A stretch of 64,000 nt of DNA from Prorocentrum cordatum (Eukaryota; Sar; Dinophyceae; Prorocentrales; Prorocentraceae): positions 448,413 through 512,412 of the forward strand of contig CAUYUJ010005669.1 of NCBI GenBank assembly GCA_963575745.1, written 5' to 3'. Shown here one piece after another: positions 12,720 through 24,808 of the stretch (positions are counted from its first letter, which is position 1; each line of letters opens with the position of its first letter). A program made the translations under genes and the position numbers. The notes beneath the pieces were generated by a model. That model was not told the DNA's origin. It did no database searches and was given only the letters and a program-made list of their open reading frames with translations.

Positions 12720-12840
12720 GGGGACGGGAGGGAGGAGCGGGGCAGGAGGGGAGAGGGGGAAGGGGAGGATGGGAGGTTGGGGGGGAGGGTGGGAGAGGGG
12801 AAGGGGGGGGGCAAAGAAAAGAAAACAAAAAAAACAGGTT
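12720..12840. repeat. G-rich purine tract
   Basis: Nearly uninterrupted G/A on the plus strand with many runs of three to eight G, followed by an A-rich run. It is a candidate G-quadruplex or triplex-forming tract. The remaining sequence to 13140 shows no gene. Confidence 0.75.
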
Positions 12841-13139
12841 GATTTGTTTATGTTATTTTTGTTATGCCCCCCCTCGAATTGCAAACTATTCCCCTTTGGC
12901 CACGACTCTGAGAGGTGCGCGAGGCAAACGGAACCCCAACGCACGTGGGCCGCGACGCAAACGGAAGCGGAAACGGTCCAGACAGAACCCCCCCCTTTCC
13001 CCCACCCCAAGAAAGAAAAAACGAACGCTCCAACCACCAAAAAAAAAACGAAACCGAACAGCAAACCTAAAACTTCAAAAACGCAAGGGGGGGATTCGGC
13101 CCCGTAACCGATGAAGGGAACACCACTGAACTCGCGGGC

Positions 13140-13990
13140 CCTTGTCCCTCTCCACCCGGCCACGCTCGAGAAAACCCTGCACTTTCATGTCCCGCCCGCC
13201 CGACCCGCTGCGCTCGCGAGCCCCGCGCCACCCAATCACACACAAAATCGCTCTACACTGTAATGCTCCTCTCGCCCGACCCGCCCGCCCCACCGGGCCA
13301 CGCATGAGACCGCTCTACACTTTAATGTCCCGCCCGCCCGACCCGCCTCATTCGCTGGATTCGCTCCACCCAGCGACACTCGAAAATGCCCTGCACATCA
13401 ATGTCCCGCCCGCTCGACCCGCCTCGTTCGCTGGACCCGCTACGCCCAGCCACGTACGAGAGAACGCTGCATCTTAATGTCCCGCCCGCCCGGCCCGCCT
13501 CGTTCGTTGGACCCGCGCCGCCTGGCCACACTCGAGAAAGCCCTGCGCCTCATGCCACGCTCGCCCGGCCCGCCTCGTTCGTTGGACCCGCCCCCCCCCG
13601 CACTACGTATGGGAGAGCCCTGCACTCAAAAAACCCCGCCCGCTCGATCCGCCTCGTTCGTTGGCCCCGACCCACCCAGCTACGCTCGGGAGAGCCCTGC
13701 CCTTTATTGTCCCGCCCGCCCGACCCGCTCTGCCCCGCTGGTCCTGCTACGAGAGGGTCTCACACTTTCGTGTCCCGACCGCCCGACTCGCCTTGCTGCG
13801 CTCGCCCTGCCGCACTCGGAGAGAGCCTTGGCACGACACGTTGCTGTTCCGCCCAGCCGACCCACTTCGCACGCTGGCTCCGCGTCGCCTGTCCACGCGC
13901 GACACAGATCACGCACGAATCACTTTAGTGCCCCGCCCGCCCGACCCTCTTCGCGCTGTTGGACGTGCCTTAGGAGAACTGTATACTTGA
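13140..13990. repeat. ~75 bp tandem repeat array (CCCGCCCGCCCGACCCGC)
   Basis: Roughly eleven imperfect units of 73-77 bp share CCCGCCCGCCCGACCCGCCT, then TCGTTCGYTGGACCCGC, then CACGCTCGAGAAAGCCCT and TTTAATGT. Units are moderately diverged. Arg/Pro-rich open frames in both directions are products of the array. Confidence 0.88.
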
Positions 13991-15240
13991 ATGCCCCGCT
14001 CGCCCAATGGGCCGCTCCCCCCGCCCCGCCTCGAAGACGACATGAAGTAGGAATGCGCCGACAACGGATATCGAGTTCAAACTCGAAACGGTAAAAACAT
14101 CAATCCAATGTTTAACTTTTCAACCCTCATTTTTCCAATCCGACGGTCGCACGCTTTTCCGGTTATTTCTTTCGGTCCCGCGCAGAAGCTGTGAACCAAT
14201 CCGCCCACAAACAACGTGTGCCGACACGCCCCCCTTGCGTCTCGCCCTCGTGCCGTGCCGCCGCCCCTCCTGCGCGCTCTTGCTCCCGCCTCGCACGCTG
14301 TGCTGCCGCCCCGCACGGCCACTCCTGGACCTCGGCCCCCCCCTGGGGCCGCGCCGGCCTCCGCATAACGCTCGCCTCTCAGTCGGCGGCGCGCCCGAGG
14401 GGGGAAGGCAGGGGGGACGGGCCTCCTCAGAAGGCTCGGGAGGCAACTGAGCGACGATCAGAAGCGGGTCCTGCGCGAGGTGGCATGGCGACCTGGTGCG
14501 GTGGCTCACGCGGGCCGCCAGCGCGGCACGCTGCATTGGAGACGAGGGCGGCTGCGCGCGACCATACGTGCGACCTTGCGCGGGCAGCTTACGCGCCAAT
14601 GTCGGCGCCGTCGACCCCTTTCTTTTGTCGCCCAACTGGCCTTGGCCTTCTGAGAAGTTGTCCGGACCCTCTCCGAAGCCGCAGGAGAGGCTTACCAGAA
14701 CGGCTGGAGGGCTTCTGAGGAGTCCGCCGCCTTCTGAGAGCGCCTGCCCCCTGTCACTTCCTCCCTTTCGGAGCGCCGCCGACTCACGGGAAGAGTGGGC
14801 TGCTCTCAAGACTTCTCTCGGCCCCAGACGGCCGGAACAACCGAGCGAAGCTGCCGACGCTGGGAGGCCAGCATCCCTGCAATGGAGGCAGGCGCGGTGG
14901 TCGCGCGCAAGCCTTCCACGAAGGCCACTCGATGCGGGGCTGCGCCAAATTCAAAAAAATTGAAACGTTTCCACGATACGTCGTGTGGTCTCCGTAAGAA
15001 TAATGGAGGCCATGAAGACCATGAAGATGCCAGCAACGCTTCCAGTGAGTTCTGCACGAACGGGATGTGATTTTCGAATGTTTGCCAGCTGAGGACCAAG
15101 CAGTGACATGCTGCACTGTGAACGTGCAAGCTATGCGGTGCATTCTGTGACGTATGGTATATGTGATATGAGCCGTAAGGTGTAAGCTATGTGGATCGAT
15201 GTGGTGCAACTCATGTGGTGAACTATGCGGTGTGGTGGTG
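13991..15240. other. No gene recognised
   Basis: GC-rich sequence with short open frames on both strands but no domain or repeat I recognise. The last part (15090-15235) contains several TGTGGTGCA-like words similar to the minisatellite at 39945-40290. Confidence 0.5.
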
Positions 15241-15244
15241 CGAG

Positions 15245-15400
15245 GCGGCAGCGGGCGGCAGCGTGGCGAAACCTTGTCAGACCCACTTAGCGCACGAGGC
15301 GGTCATGAGGGGGCCACGGGCGGCAACGTGGCGAAACCTCGCAGGACCCACACCACGAGGCGGCCACGGGCAGCAATGTGTGACATCCTCGCTTGACCCA
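15245..15400. repeat. ~60 bp tandem repeat, three units
   Basis: Three diverged units carry GGCGGCAACGTGGCGAAACC, then a CGCAGGACCCAC-like stretch and CACGAGGCGG. Confidence 0.7.
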
Positions 15401-15834
15401 TCCACTTCTTCGTGGCAGAAATAATAACCCCTAAATGAACACACTTTTCGGGGAATGAAGATGGCACCCCGTACCGTCAATCTGTCTCACCGGCGCATCC
15501 AGGTTTATGGCGCTGCTGCGTCAAGCCGCACCCTGGCGCCCAACACGATTTTCAAACCACATGTTTTTTGCAATCCTCGTCCTCAAACCCCCTCTCCTTC
15601 TGATCCGGTTTCCTTCTCACTTGCGCCTCTGATCACCTTGTGCTGCTGCTGCTGCTCCTCCTCCTCCTTCCTCATCCTCCGCATCGTATCCTCGGTCCAC
15701 CCTCGTCAACCCCACAGCGGTATTGTTAGAGGCAGGCTGGTGGTGGTGGTTCTACATGTGTTGTGCCAATGTTTCAGCCGCGAACAAACACGGCAACCAT
15801 CCGACACTCGCCGTGTCCTCAGAATGGCGCGGGT
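15401..15834. other. No gene recognised
   Basis: Mixed-composition sequence with a short CTGCTGCTGCTCCTCCTCCT tract near 15641-15675. No coding or structural feature is supported. Confidence 0.45.
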
Positions 15835-16030
15835 CCCCGTCCCCTCCCTCCCGCGGATGACCCCGAGTTGAACCCAAGACGACCCCAATCTGACTCTATG
15901 ATCCCATGATGGCCCTGATGTTCCCAGTGAGTACCCGGCCCCCAGATGACCCCGTCACGATCCCATGACGCCAAGGTTGCCCCAAGACGACCCATGACCC
16001 CAGGATGACCCCAAGATGACGCCGTGGCCC
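15835..16030. repeat. Degenerate CCAAGATGACCCC repeat
   Basis: Short words such as GATGACCCCAAGATGACGCC and TCCCATGATG recur with 12-18 bp spacing. The same kind of degenerate repeat, with different words, occurs at 16985-17420, 22880-23470, 46920-47560 and 60425-60730. Confidence 0.7.
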
Positions 16031-16775
16031 CACCGATGCCACCAATACGATTCCGAGCCGATTGCAGTGGGACTCTTCTGTCTTCCCCCTTCTCCTCCAC
16101 CTCCTGCTCCTCTTCCCTCCTCCGTTGTCTTCTTCTTCCTCCTCCCCCTGGCGCTGCGGAGGACGGTCTATCCGCTCGCCCGCGCGGACACTGACCGCCT
16201 CCAATATCGCGACGACGAAGTCGGGCTCCTTCCGTCTTCTTCCTGATCTTCTTCTTCTTCTTCCTCCTCGTCCTCTTCCTCCTCCTCTGCCTCCGTACCC
16301 AAGGCCACGGCGGGGGGGGCCTCGCCTGGTGGCCTGCGAGGCTGGCTCCTGCCTCGGTAAGGCCGACGTACTCGATGCACAGCACGTAGAGCCAGGTGCC
16401 TGGCCCCGACGAGGGAACTACTCGGCCAGGCCAGGCCGAACTCGGCCCAGGCCGAGTTCGTCTTGGCCAAGCGCAGCCTGGCCGAATTCAGCCTGGCCGA
16501 TCAACGCCTGGCCGAGTCTGGTGGCCGCCGCCCGGGCATCTGGCGCCACTGGATCCCGAGCTGCCGCTCCGACTGGGGAGAGCAAAGTGCGGGCAACGCC
16601 GCGCGAGCTGGGCGCAGGGCAGCACGGGGGGAGCCACACGGCGGCAGCGCGGTGGGCGTACCCAGGCACTCAGCAGGGGCGTGAGGAGCAGGGAGCGCCA
16701 CCCGAGCAGGGACGAATCGGCACGATATGTCCCTCCCTCCGCCACGCTGTGGAGGGAGAGAATTCCCCGACTCGC
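16031..16775. other. Pyrimidine-rich and GCCTGGCCGA repeat DNA, no gene
   Basis: Contains CTCCTC/CTTCTTC tracts (16076-16290) and a short minisatellite of GCCTGGCCGA/CCTGGCCGAATTCAG units at 16425-16525. Nothing else is recognised. Confidence 0.6.
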
Positions 16776-16895
16776 CATCGCTCGGACGTCCATTTCCCGT
16801 GCATTTTCGGTCTCGTGCGCATATTTCTTCGACAGGGGATCCAAGATGTTCTGTGATGGTGTTCGCCGAGGAAATATGCACTCGTCCGAGCGATG
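16776..16895. mobile_element. MITE-like element, copy 1 (TIR CATCGCTCGGACG)
   Basis: A perfect 13 bp inverted repeat, CATCGCTCGGACG at 16776-16788 and its reverse complement at 16883-16895, bounds 120 bp. The interior is homologous to the element at 19496-19613 (shared GTCCATTYCC, TTCGGTYTCGTGCG, GATCCARGATG, CGCCGAG). No coding capacity and no clear target duplication. Confidence 0.72.
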
Positions 16896-16984
16896 CCAAG
16901 CCGAAGTCCGCTGCCGCCACTGGTCACCACGCGCTGCTCCTCCACATAGCGGCCCCCCCCGTCGGGAATCTTGCCGATCACTAA

Positions 16985-17420
16985 CGTGGTATTCGTGGAG
17001 TTCAGGGGGCCGTCTTGAAGCCATCTTGGGGGGTCTCTTGGGAATACCTTTGGGGCCTCCCTGGCGCTTCTTAAAGCCCTCTTGGGCTGCTCGTAGGGCC
17101 GGCTTGGGGGCATCTTGGGCCCCATATTGGGGGTCGTCTGGAGGCCGTCTTGGAGGCCTCTTGTGGGCCTCTTGGACGCCCTGGAGGCCGAAGAGCCGAC
17201 ATTGGTAAGATCACACAATCACCTTGTTTTTTTTCCATGATTTTGGCCAGGGCGTCCTCTTAGAGCCCTCTTGGGGGCATCTAGGCCGCCTTGCGGCTAT
17301 CTTGATCCCACCTTGGAGCCAACTGGGGCCATCTGGGGCCATGCTGAGGCCCTGTTAGGCCGTCTTGGGGGCATCTGGGGTCGTCTTGGAGGGATCCTGG
17401 AGGCGAGAAAGGCCTCCGAA
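16985..17420. repeat. Degenerate GGCCTCTTGGGG repeat
   Basis: Words such as CTTGGAGGCCTCTTG and GGGGCATCTTGGG recur with 14-18 bp spacing over ~430 bp. It appears to be the reverse-complement counterpart of the CCCCAAGAGGCCCCC repeats at 60.4-60.7 kb, i.e. the same family in the other orientation. Confidence 0.75.
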
Positions 17421-18660
17421 CCTCACTTCCGAAAGGTCTGGCGCGGAGGTGCGAGCCGCCTCCCCCCTCGAGATTGGCTAGCTAATCAGCAGGCCAGCAG
17501 TGAAAACAAATACTCCTCAAATGTCCCACACGGCGCAGGGCCCACAAGGGGCCCGCCTTACTTCCTGTAGTTCTTGACGATTCGCGTTGTCCCGCCGGCC
17601 CATCCAGCAACGATGTCCAGGCGAGCTGGCGGGAGAAGACAAGAAGATGAACATACGTATGGTGAGATAGTGAGGCAACAAGGGTGGACTTCGAGATCTC
17701 TGGGGTCTCTCGGGCCTCTCTGGGAACTCTGGAGGGGGGGCCGAGGTGGAGGGGTGGATGGGGGGGGGGGGGCGAAGGGTCTGACCCCTCGCGGAGGGAG
17801 GGCGTGCATCCCCCAGGCCCCAGGCAAGAATGTTAAGAGGGGCGAACCCGTCCCAAACGTTCCATCAACAGCTCGCGGTCCACGCAAATTTCCTGCTCCT
17901 CGCAGCTTGCTCAGCGCAGAGCCCGCTGCCTGATGGCCGTCGCGTTCCTGCGATCCCCCGCGAATGCACACAGCAAAACGGGACCTGACTTGTGTAGCCA
18001 GCCGGTAGCGACATTAAGGACGAGCGAATATACCTTCCATCAGACAATCTTTTGGTCAACCGTTTGGCGGCCTCACGAATGCCACACACCGAAACCGAGA
18101 GGCCGATGAGACAGTCCACTCACCAGAGAAGGCTGATCCCGCACCGAGGAGATCGGGGAGAGGCAGCGAAGACTGGCAAAGAGCCCAGAACTCATGAGAG
18201 CACGGTGACCGCTTCGCGACCATCACCTCTCCACGAAGATGCTGGTCACGCACATGTGAAGCGGGGAGCCGCGCGTCGGCCATGCCAGCTGGTGCCCCCT
18301 TGCCGTGAAAAGAACAACCCATCAGAAGGTCCGCTGCAACTGCTGCCCTCCGGCACGGTGTTATAAGTTATAAAAATCTGAATTTCCTCAACTCGACCCT
18401 GGTAGAATTGTGCACGCCGGGCGGTACGCGAACGTGCGCAATGGCGTTCCGAAACCTGGTCATGGTCATTGCCATCTCCCCCCTTCTGCTGGCGAGAGCA
18501 CAAACGCACCCACGCCCAGATCGTCGATGGTGACAGATCGATGGGGGGATTGCTGGCAGCCTCGGCCCCCCCGCAGAAAGAAAGCTCAAGGGCCTGGGCG
18601 GAGTAACGTAAGCTCGCGAAAGGTAAGAACGCGTTAGGCGAGCGATTCAAAAGAGAAGTT
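17421..18660. other. No gene recognised
   Basis: Unique-looking sequence with an 18 bp G run near 17760. Short open frames on both strands show no family resemblance. Confidence 0.45.
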
Positions 18661-18689
18661 TCGGGCTCGGAAGATTTGCGGCGTGCAGG

Positions 18690-18900
18690 AGAGCCCAACA
18701 TCGAATCGAAAAGTCGGATCGGCGATCGAAATTCATCGGATCGGCGGAAATCGGCAGCCAAGTCGGGAGAAGTCGAATTGGCGGAGATCGGCAGGCTAGT
18801 AATTGAAGCCTCCATGGAGAAACCAAAATCCAAATCGGAATCCGAATCCGAATCGAATCGGAAATGATCGAAACCGAATCGAATCGAGTCGGAAGTAGGC
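18690..18900. repeat. Degenerate GAATCGGA repeat
   Basis: Words GATCGAAATTCATCGGATCG and ATCCGAATCCGAATCGAATC recur throughout, giving an Asp/Ser/Phe-rich frame on the minus strand that is a repeat artefact. Confidence 0.75.
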
Positions 18901-19495
18901 GTGGCGCCAACCCACAGTGCGGGCGCGGCCGCAAGAATCCCTCGCAAGAAACCCAGCCCTGAGAACCCGTGCGCGAGGTGCACCTGAGGGGAAACCTGGA
19001 GCACCCTGAACGCAGCAGCTCCTTCAACGGCTGCGGGAAGTCACCGCGCCGCGCGAGGAGCGAAGGAACCCAGGATACCCTGACGAAAAGCATATGGTTT
19101 CTTGATGCGCGCCCCCCACTGCAATGAGAACGCATCGCCGCAACGCCGGTGATTGGAGCCGGCACCTGGCCGCCGGAGCGGGCGCCGACGGGCGCGGCGC
19201 GAACGGCGCGGACCCTACCGGGGGGCATCGGCTCCGCTGCAGCGGAGCGATCGGGCCCAGGTGGCTGCAGTGGAGGCCTCCTGGATTGGGTCCGAGCGGA
19301 TGGGGCCGGAGGATTGCGCCGCATCGCCCATGCGTCGCCGATGCATCGGCGGCGTCGGCGACGCATCGGCCACGTCGGCGTGACGAAAATCGGGCTCCAC
19401 ATCGAGCTGCATCGCCGATGCATCGGCGATGTGGCGCGATCCTCCGACCCCATCTGCTCTGACCCTATCTGGGAGGCTTAGGTACAGACCTGGCC
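18901..19495. repeat. GC-rich sequence with palindromic GCCGATGCATCGGC words
   Basis: No gene. At 19320-19440 the self-complementary word GCCGATGCATCGGC and close variants are repeated several times, giving local hairpin potential. Confidence 0.6.
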
Positions 19496-19613
19496 ATCGC
19501 TCGGACGTCCATTCCCTGTGTTTGTTCGGTTTCGTGCGTGGTTTTTTCGCAGGATGATCCAGGATGCTCCTCAATGATACCCGCCGAGAACAAGTGCACA
19601 CGTCCGAGCGATA
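19496..19613. mobile_element. MITE-like element, copy 2
   Basis: Bounded by ATCGCTCGGACGT at the left (from 19497) and its inverse ACGTCCGAGCGAT at the right (19600-19612). The interior aligns with the element at 16776-16895. The right TIR has one substitution (GATA for GATG). Confidence 0.7.
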
Positions 19614-20630
19614 CCAAGAGACAGGAGAGAGACATTTACTGGGGTGAAGCCCGCAGGTGCAGTGCCAGAGTGGGGCTTCAGCGACGGCTGGGGGGGCTCG
19701 CAGGGCGAGAAGAATACCCGCGGACACCGCCGCCTCGCGGCGTGCTCCAAGCAGGCGGTGCCTCTCCGTCCAGATGGCGACTCGCATGCAAGACTACAGA
19801 CAGGAAAACTATGCAGGAGGCGGGAGGGAGGGGGGTGGCAGAGGCAAGAACTCCCGACGCCGCCACCACTGCCTCTCCGCCGCTGCCTCTCCACCGTCGC
19901 CGCGCCGAGGGGGACCCTGAAACGGATTCTTCCCGTGCCAGTCTGAGTACTTGTCGTACGTGCGCACACTCATGTAGCAATACGCGTGAGGGGCGAGTTG
20001 GACAGTTGCTGTTCTTCGATGCATGTTTTCCTAGTTCTCGCTCTCGCTTCTCAATCGAAAGCCACCGCTTCAGCCCATGGTGTGGGCCCAGCCGCTCGCT
20101 GTCTAGGGCGTTCCTCCGGGCAGCGCGCACTGGCGGACTCCAAAGCAACACTGCTTGGTTCTTGGACAGGGCGCATATTCGCAGCGCTCGCGAATTCACT
20201 GCGCTGCAATGGGCGGGTTTGCTCCGGCTCGGAAGCGGCGCACTTTGTGCTCATCCATGGCGCGGTCGCGCGCCGCGCCCCCCCGGCGAGCGTGATTACA
20301 TTACTCGCGCACCCAACTGTTTGTAAACGCGACTCGACCACAAGCAGGACCGCTGAGGGCCGCCACATGCAAAAGCACACATGAGGGACCTTCAATACGG
20401 TGGAGCGCTTTGCCAAACGTTGGACCACGCTCAAAGTCCTCCGTTTACGCACGCACCCTTGTGACTACGATTCGGTCGGGCATGTCCCCCTACAGGGGGA
20501 TTTTGGACGAAAAATAAGATTTAGTCAAAGAGTACTCAAACATACTCAAAAAGTATCGTCCCCAGAATATTGTTGGCCTATTGTTGAACATTCCTCCTGT
20601 AGAGGAACAGGCCCGACGTAAGTTCGGGTC
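19614..20630. other. No gene recognised
   Basis: GC-rich sequence with several 100-260 codon open frames on both strands that overlap one another and carry no known motif. I treat them as chance frames. Confidence 0.45.
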
Positions 20631-20631
20631 T

Positions 20632-21400
20632 GCGTGGGACGCCACTCCGCTGGCCCTCCCAGGAGCTCGCGGAAAGTGGTGACCGTTGCGCAGTTGGCAG
20701 GCCCCGGCGAAAGTGGTGACCGTTGCGCAGTTGGCAGGCCTCCAGGGAGGGCGAGGTCTAATCTGGATGCGCGTGTCCAGAGAGTCGCGAGGTCTAGTCT
20801 GGTTCCGCGTGTAACTCTACTCCGCTGTGCCTCCCAGGAGCTCACGAGAGTGGCGACGGTTGCGCAGTCGGCAGCCCCTCCAAGGGAGCCCGAGGTGTAT
20901 TCTGGGTCCACATGTGATTCCACTCTGCGGTGTCTCCCGGGGACCCACGAGCGTCGCGACGGTTGCGCAGTTGACAGCCCCCGGCCGCCGGAGAGCAGCG
21001 AGCTCTGGAGGCAATTTGGGCGGGACCGCACTCCACTGGACCTCCAAGGAGCTCACGAGAGTAGCGACGGTTGCGCAATTGACAGCACCCCCCCGGGAAC
21101 CCCGAGTTCTCGGCGCGATCTGCATGGGACCGCACTCCGCTGGACCTCCAGGAGCTCTCGACAAGGGGGGCGAATGCTGCGCAGTTGGCAGCCCCCCCAC
21201 CCCCTGGGAGCCGCGAGCTCTTGACGCGATCTGGGTGGGATCGCACTCCGCGGAACTCCCAGGAGCCCACGGGTGTGGCGACATGTGCGCAGTTGGCAGC
21301 CCCCCACAAGGGAGGGCGAGATCCAGTCTGGGTCTGTGTGGGACGTCGCTCCGTTGGACCGCCCAGGGTCCCACGACTGTGGCGACAGTTGACAGCCCTC
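20632..21400. repeat. ~110 bp tandem repeat array
   Basis: About seven units, spaced mostly 105-125 bp, share CCGCACTCCGCTGGACCTCC, CAGGAGCTCACGAGAGTGGC and GACGGTTGCGCAGTTGGCAG. The first unit contains an internal duplication (20685 and 20722). Units differ by many substitutions and small indels, so the array is old. Confidence 0.87.
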
Positions 21401-22850
21401 CAGGGCGAGCGCGCGAGGACAGGAATCAGGAGGCAGAGATGCATGGTGAGGAGTCGGGAAGAGGAGGAGAAGGCTAAGGTCATGCAGCCAGTGCTCTGTT
21501 TAAAACAAGTATCGGAAACACAGCAGGGTCGTGACACAGACTCTAGACCCCCGCAAACTCTATTCACCGGCCATCGGAAAGAGGGGAGGCGTCATTTGAA
21601 AAGCACAAGCTGACCATATTTTCTGCAAGAGGCACCCTGGACGCTCAGGCCCCAGGGGGTTGCTTGTTTTGTAGCAGCACTGCTCTGCCAATCTTGTTCG
21701 CAATGTGACCGACCTCTGGGGCAAGGCTGCCGTCGAGCACGGCACGTGACAGCCAACCCAGATGGACGGGCTGTGAGAAGCACGTGAGAGGCAGCGCGGC
21801 TCGGGGAGACGAAAAAGGACGAAGAAGGATGAGGAAGATAACAATGAGAGGGATGACGACACGGAGGAATGGGGAGGGAAGGCTGACTTCGTAGGCCGCG
21901 CCCCGCCTCCATTCGGGTCGTACGCGACTTCCATCTTCGCCGCTTGCCAAGCGCCCAAGTCGGCCTCGTTGACCTGGGGTCCTGGCGCCCGCTTCTGCAC
22001 GGCGCGGTTGCTGCTGCCCTCCAGTGTGAAATGCTTCAACCGATTTGAACTCTGACGCGGTGATGATCAACTGCGGCTGCACCCCTTTCTGACTTGCTCA
22101 CGCGGGGGCCCAGAGTACTGCTATATCGTGCGGGCCACTCTTGTTCACACGAGCACGCTTTTCCACGCCTTCCGCACGTTTCTCCTCCACTATCCTCGGA
22201 CCACGCTTGCCCACACGAGCACGCGCCAGGGGGCCCCAGCGCCGATCCGACAAATTTGCGTGGAGCTTCGTTTTTTTTGTTTATTGCATTGGCTGTTCCC
22301 TCGGGGACGCACTGACTCGGGGTCAATGCAAACCCGGGTCAGTCGGGCTTTGCAGGATCCTGCAGGATCCTGCGCCCTGGCCCGAGTCAGTGCACCCCTG
22401 GCTCTGCATAATCCTGCAAGATCCAGCGCTCCGACTGATGCCCCCGTTTGGATTGGCCCAAGACCCCTGGGGCCCCGATCCCCGAGCTTGATCCCCGCCC
22501 CGGCCCCGCCCAACGTGGCGCCTTCCCGTTCCAAGTCGGCTCGCTCGGCCGCCTGTGGCCGCGCGGCGGGGGCGCTCGAGCAGACCTCGCAGAGCTCCCC
22601 CCACACGCATGCGATCCGTCTGGCTTTGGGGAGGGGCGGCGCCACAGTCAACCCGTCTAGTACGGACGCACGATAAGGATGCAAGGGCCTTGGAAGGCCA
22701 TGCCGACGCTTTGCGAGCGGGGCGCGGCCAGCGAAAGCGGCCACGGATGGGCCGGAGTGGGAGGATGCAAGAGTAACATTGTAAAGGCGTTCATCCTTAC
22801 TATGCGGGTTGAGTGTAATCCGCGCCGCCCCCTCTGCTCAACGCCAAGAT
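21401..22850. other. No gene recognised
   Basis: Contains two local duplications. One is a CACACGAGCACGC-type repeat at 22140 and 22210; the other is a GCAGGATCCTGC palindromic repeat at 22355-22425. Open frames show no recognisable family. Confidence 0.45.
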
Positions 22851-22879
22851 CACTGAAGCACCCTGGGACTTTCAGAGAT

Positions 22880-23480
22880 TTTGGCATCTCAGGGGCATCC
22901 TTGGGAGGCTTTTGGGCAAATGCTGATCCAAGATTCCATCGGATAGCTCAATCCTGTCCCCAAGATCGCACAATCTGGTCCAACATGGCTCAAAATGTCC
23001 GCCAACATGCCTCCAAGACGCCCCCGAAACCGCTCCAAGACGGCTCCACGTAGCCACGGAGCGTCCCAAGGAGTCTCCCGAGAGGCCAACTTCTTTCAAG
23101 GGCCTGGGAAACACCAGTGCGTTGCGCCTTCTCGCCTGCTCGCTTCCGAGGAGAGGCCTCCGAGGCCTCGATCTGGCTCCAATGCCGTTCACGAGAGCCC
23201 CAAGAAGGAACCCAGAATTGGCCCAAGACGACCCCACGAGAAGCCAAGAGCGCCCAAAGATCGCCTGTAGATCGCCCCTGAGACAACCGTTCGGGCTTCA
23301 GATGGGCGACGCTAGTTTCGTACCCCTGGTTGTTGCTCGATGGCCTCCAAGATGGCCCCAGAAGGCCCGAACTATCTCCAAGAGAGCCCCACGAGGGCAT
23401 CACAGGCCTACAACATTGCCCCAAGAGGGTTCCAAAATGGCTCCCAGAGGCTGCCATGTCGGAAGGCCCCCAAAAGCATT
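22880..23480. repeat. Degenerate GCCCCAAGA / CCAAGATGGC repeat
   Basis: Same style of 14-18 bp degenerate repeat as at 46.9-47.5 kb and 60.4-60.7 kb, grading into a (GTC)n run at 23488-23517. Confidence 0.68.
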
Positions 23481-23874
23481 TGCGGTTGAGTGTCGTCGTC
23501 GTCGTCGTCGTCGTCGTCACCGTCGCCTTCGTCCCTCCCTGCTTCTCTTCCTCCTTCCTCCTCTCTACATGTGGCAAACATGGGCGACGAGGCTGTTGCG
23601 TTTTCTGCAACAAGGCGGACAGCTTAACATCACTTTAGTGCATACACAGCGGCGCAACATGTGCTAAGAGAAGCTCAACAGTAAAGAGCCTGGGAGGGCA
23701 TAAAGAATTAGATTTGCAGGCGTCGGCACGGTTGTCCCCTCCCACCCCTCACCACCTACACGTCCTCACCTCCACAATTCGATCCCGCCCGTGACAAGGG
23801 CCCTCACTGAGGGCAGTTCCAACCCTCACCGAGGGCAACTGGCAGTCAAATTCCCAAATGCTCTCACCGAGTGA

Positions 23875-23900
23875 ATCCATATATATATATATATATATAC
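23875..23900. repeat. (TA)n microsatellite with a shared downstream motif
   Basis: A (TA)n run is followed by GTAGCACCCCGC, then GCGGATAAGAGTGAG. The same arrangement with few changes follows the TA run at 28228-28275. The region 23520-23875 holds no gene. Confidence 0.8.
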
Positions 23901-24004
23901 GTAGCACCCCGCACTTGCGGATAAGAGTGAGGGGGCGGGCGCGGGCGACGCGGGCGTCGTCGAGCCGGCGGACCTCGTTGCCCCCACCTTTCCTGTCGAT
24001 GGCG

Positions 24005-24195
24005 CTCTCCTCCTCCTCCTCCTCCTCCTCCTCCTCGTCCTCGTCCTCGTCCTCATCGTCATCGTCATCGTCATCCTCCTCCTCCACCTCGTCCTCCTCC
24101 TCTTCATCCTCGTCCTCCCTCTCCCCCCCTCGTCCTTTCATCATCGTCCTCCCATTGTCGTCCTCCCTCTCATCGGCCTCCATCATCGTCCTCCC
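24005..24195. repeat. TCC/TCG-rich microsatellite
   Basis: Pyrimidine-rich triplets (TCC, TCG, TCA) form a transition zone into the perfect CAT tract to the right. Confidence 0.8.
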
Positions 24196-24202
24196 ATGGT
24201 TG

Positions 24203-24371
<169 letters not shown>

Positions 24372-24708
24372 CCCTCCTCCCCCTCCTCGTCCTCCTCCTC
24401 CCTCTCCTCCCCCTCCTCCCCCTTCTCGTCCTCCTGCTCCTCCTCCTTTTCTTTCTCCACATTCTCCTTACATCCTCTCTTCTTCCGCGTCCTCCTCGTC
24501 CCCTGTTTACTCCTCCTGCCTCCCCCTCCTTTTCCAAGATAACTGCAACGCAATCCTTTCTTGTCCACGTTATGCTCCCCGACTTCTCTGATCAAGGCAA
24601 CTCGCCAGGGCAAAGTTGCTGGACGGGCTGGTGTGGATGCGCGGGGCTTGAAGAGGTCCGTGCAGGCTCAGACGGCATGCAAAAATCCGCCGCCGCGCTT
24701 GGGCGGCA

Positions 24709-24808
24709 TTGGTTTGCTCAGTGAACGTGGTTTGGGTCGCGGGTGGGTCGCGGGCTCTCCACCTCCACCTGGAAGGAATGCTAAAGCAGCCCGCCGCAGG
24801 CGCCACAT
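24709..24808. repeat. Dispersed ~95 bp repeat (TGAACGTGGTTTGGGTCGCG)
   Basis: Runs from TTGGTTTGCTCAGTGAACGTGG to CCCGCCGCAGGCGCC. Four further copies stand in tandem at 27487-27830, where TGGTTTGTACCCTGAACGTGG begins each unit. Confidence 0.82.

Noticed and set aside
20632-21400. CRISPR-like array of regularly spaced repeats
   Set aside because: Repeat and spacer are both repeated and diverge together, the organism is eukaryotic and no cas genes are present; it is a ~110 bp satellite.
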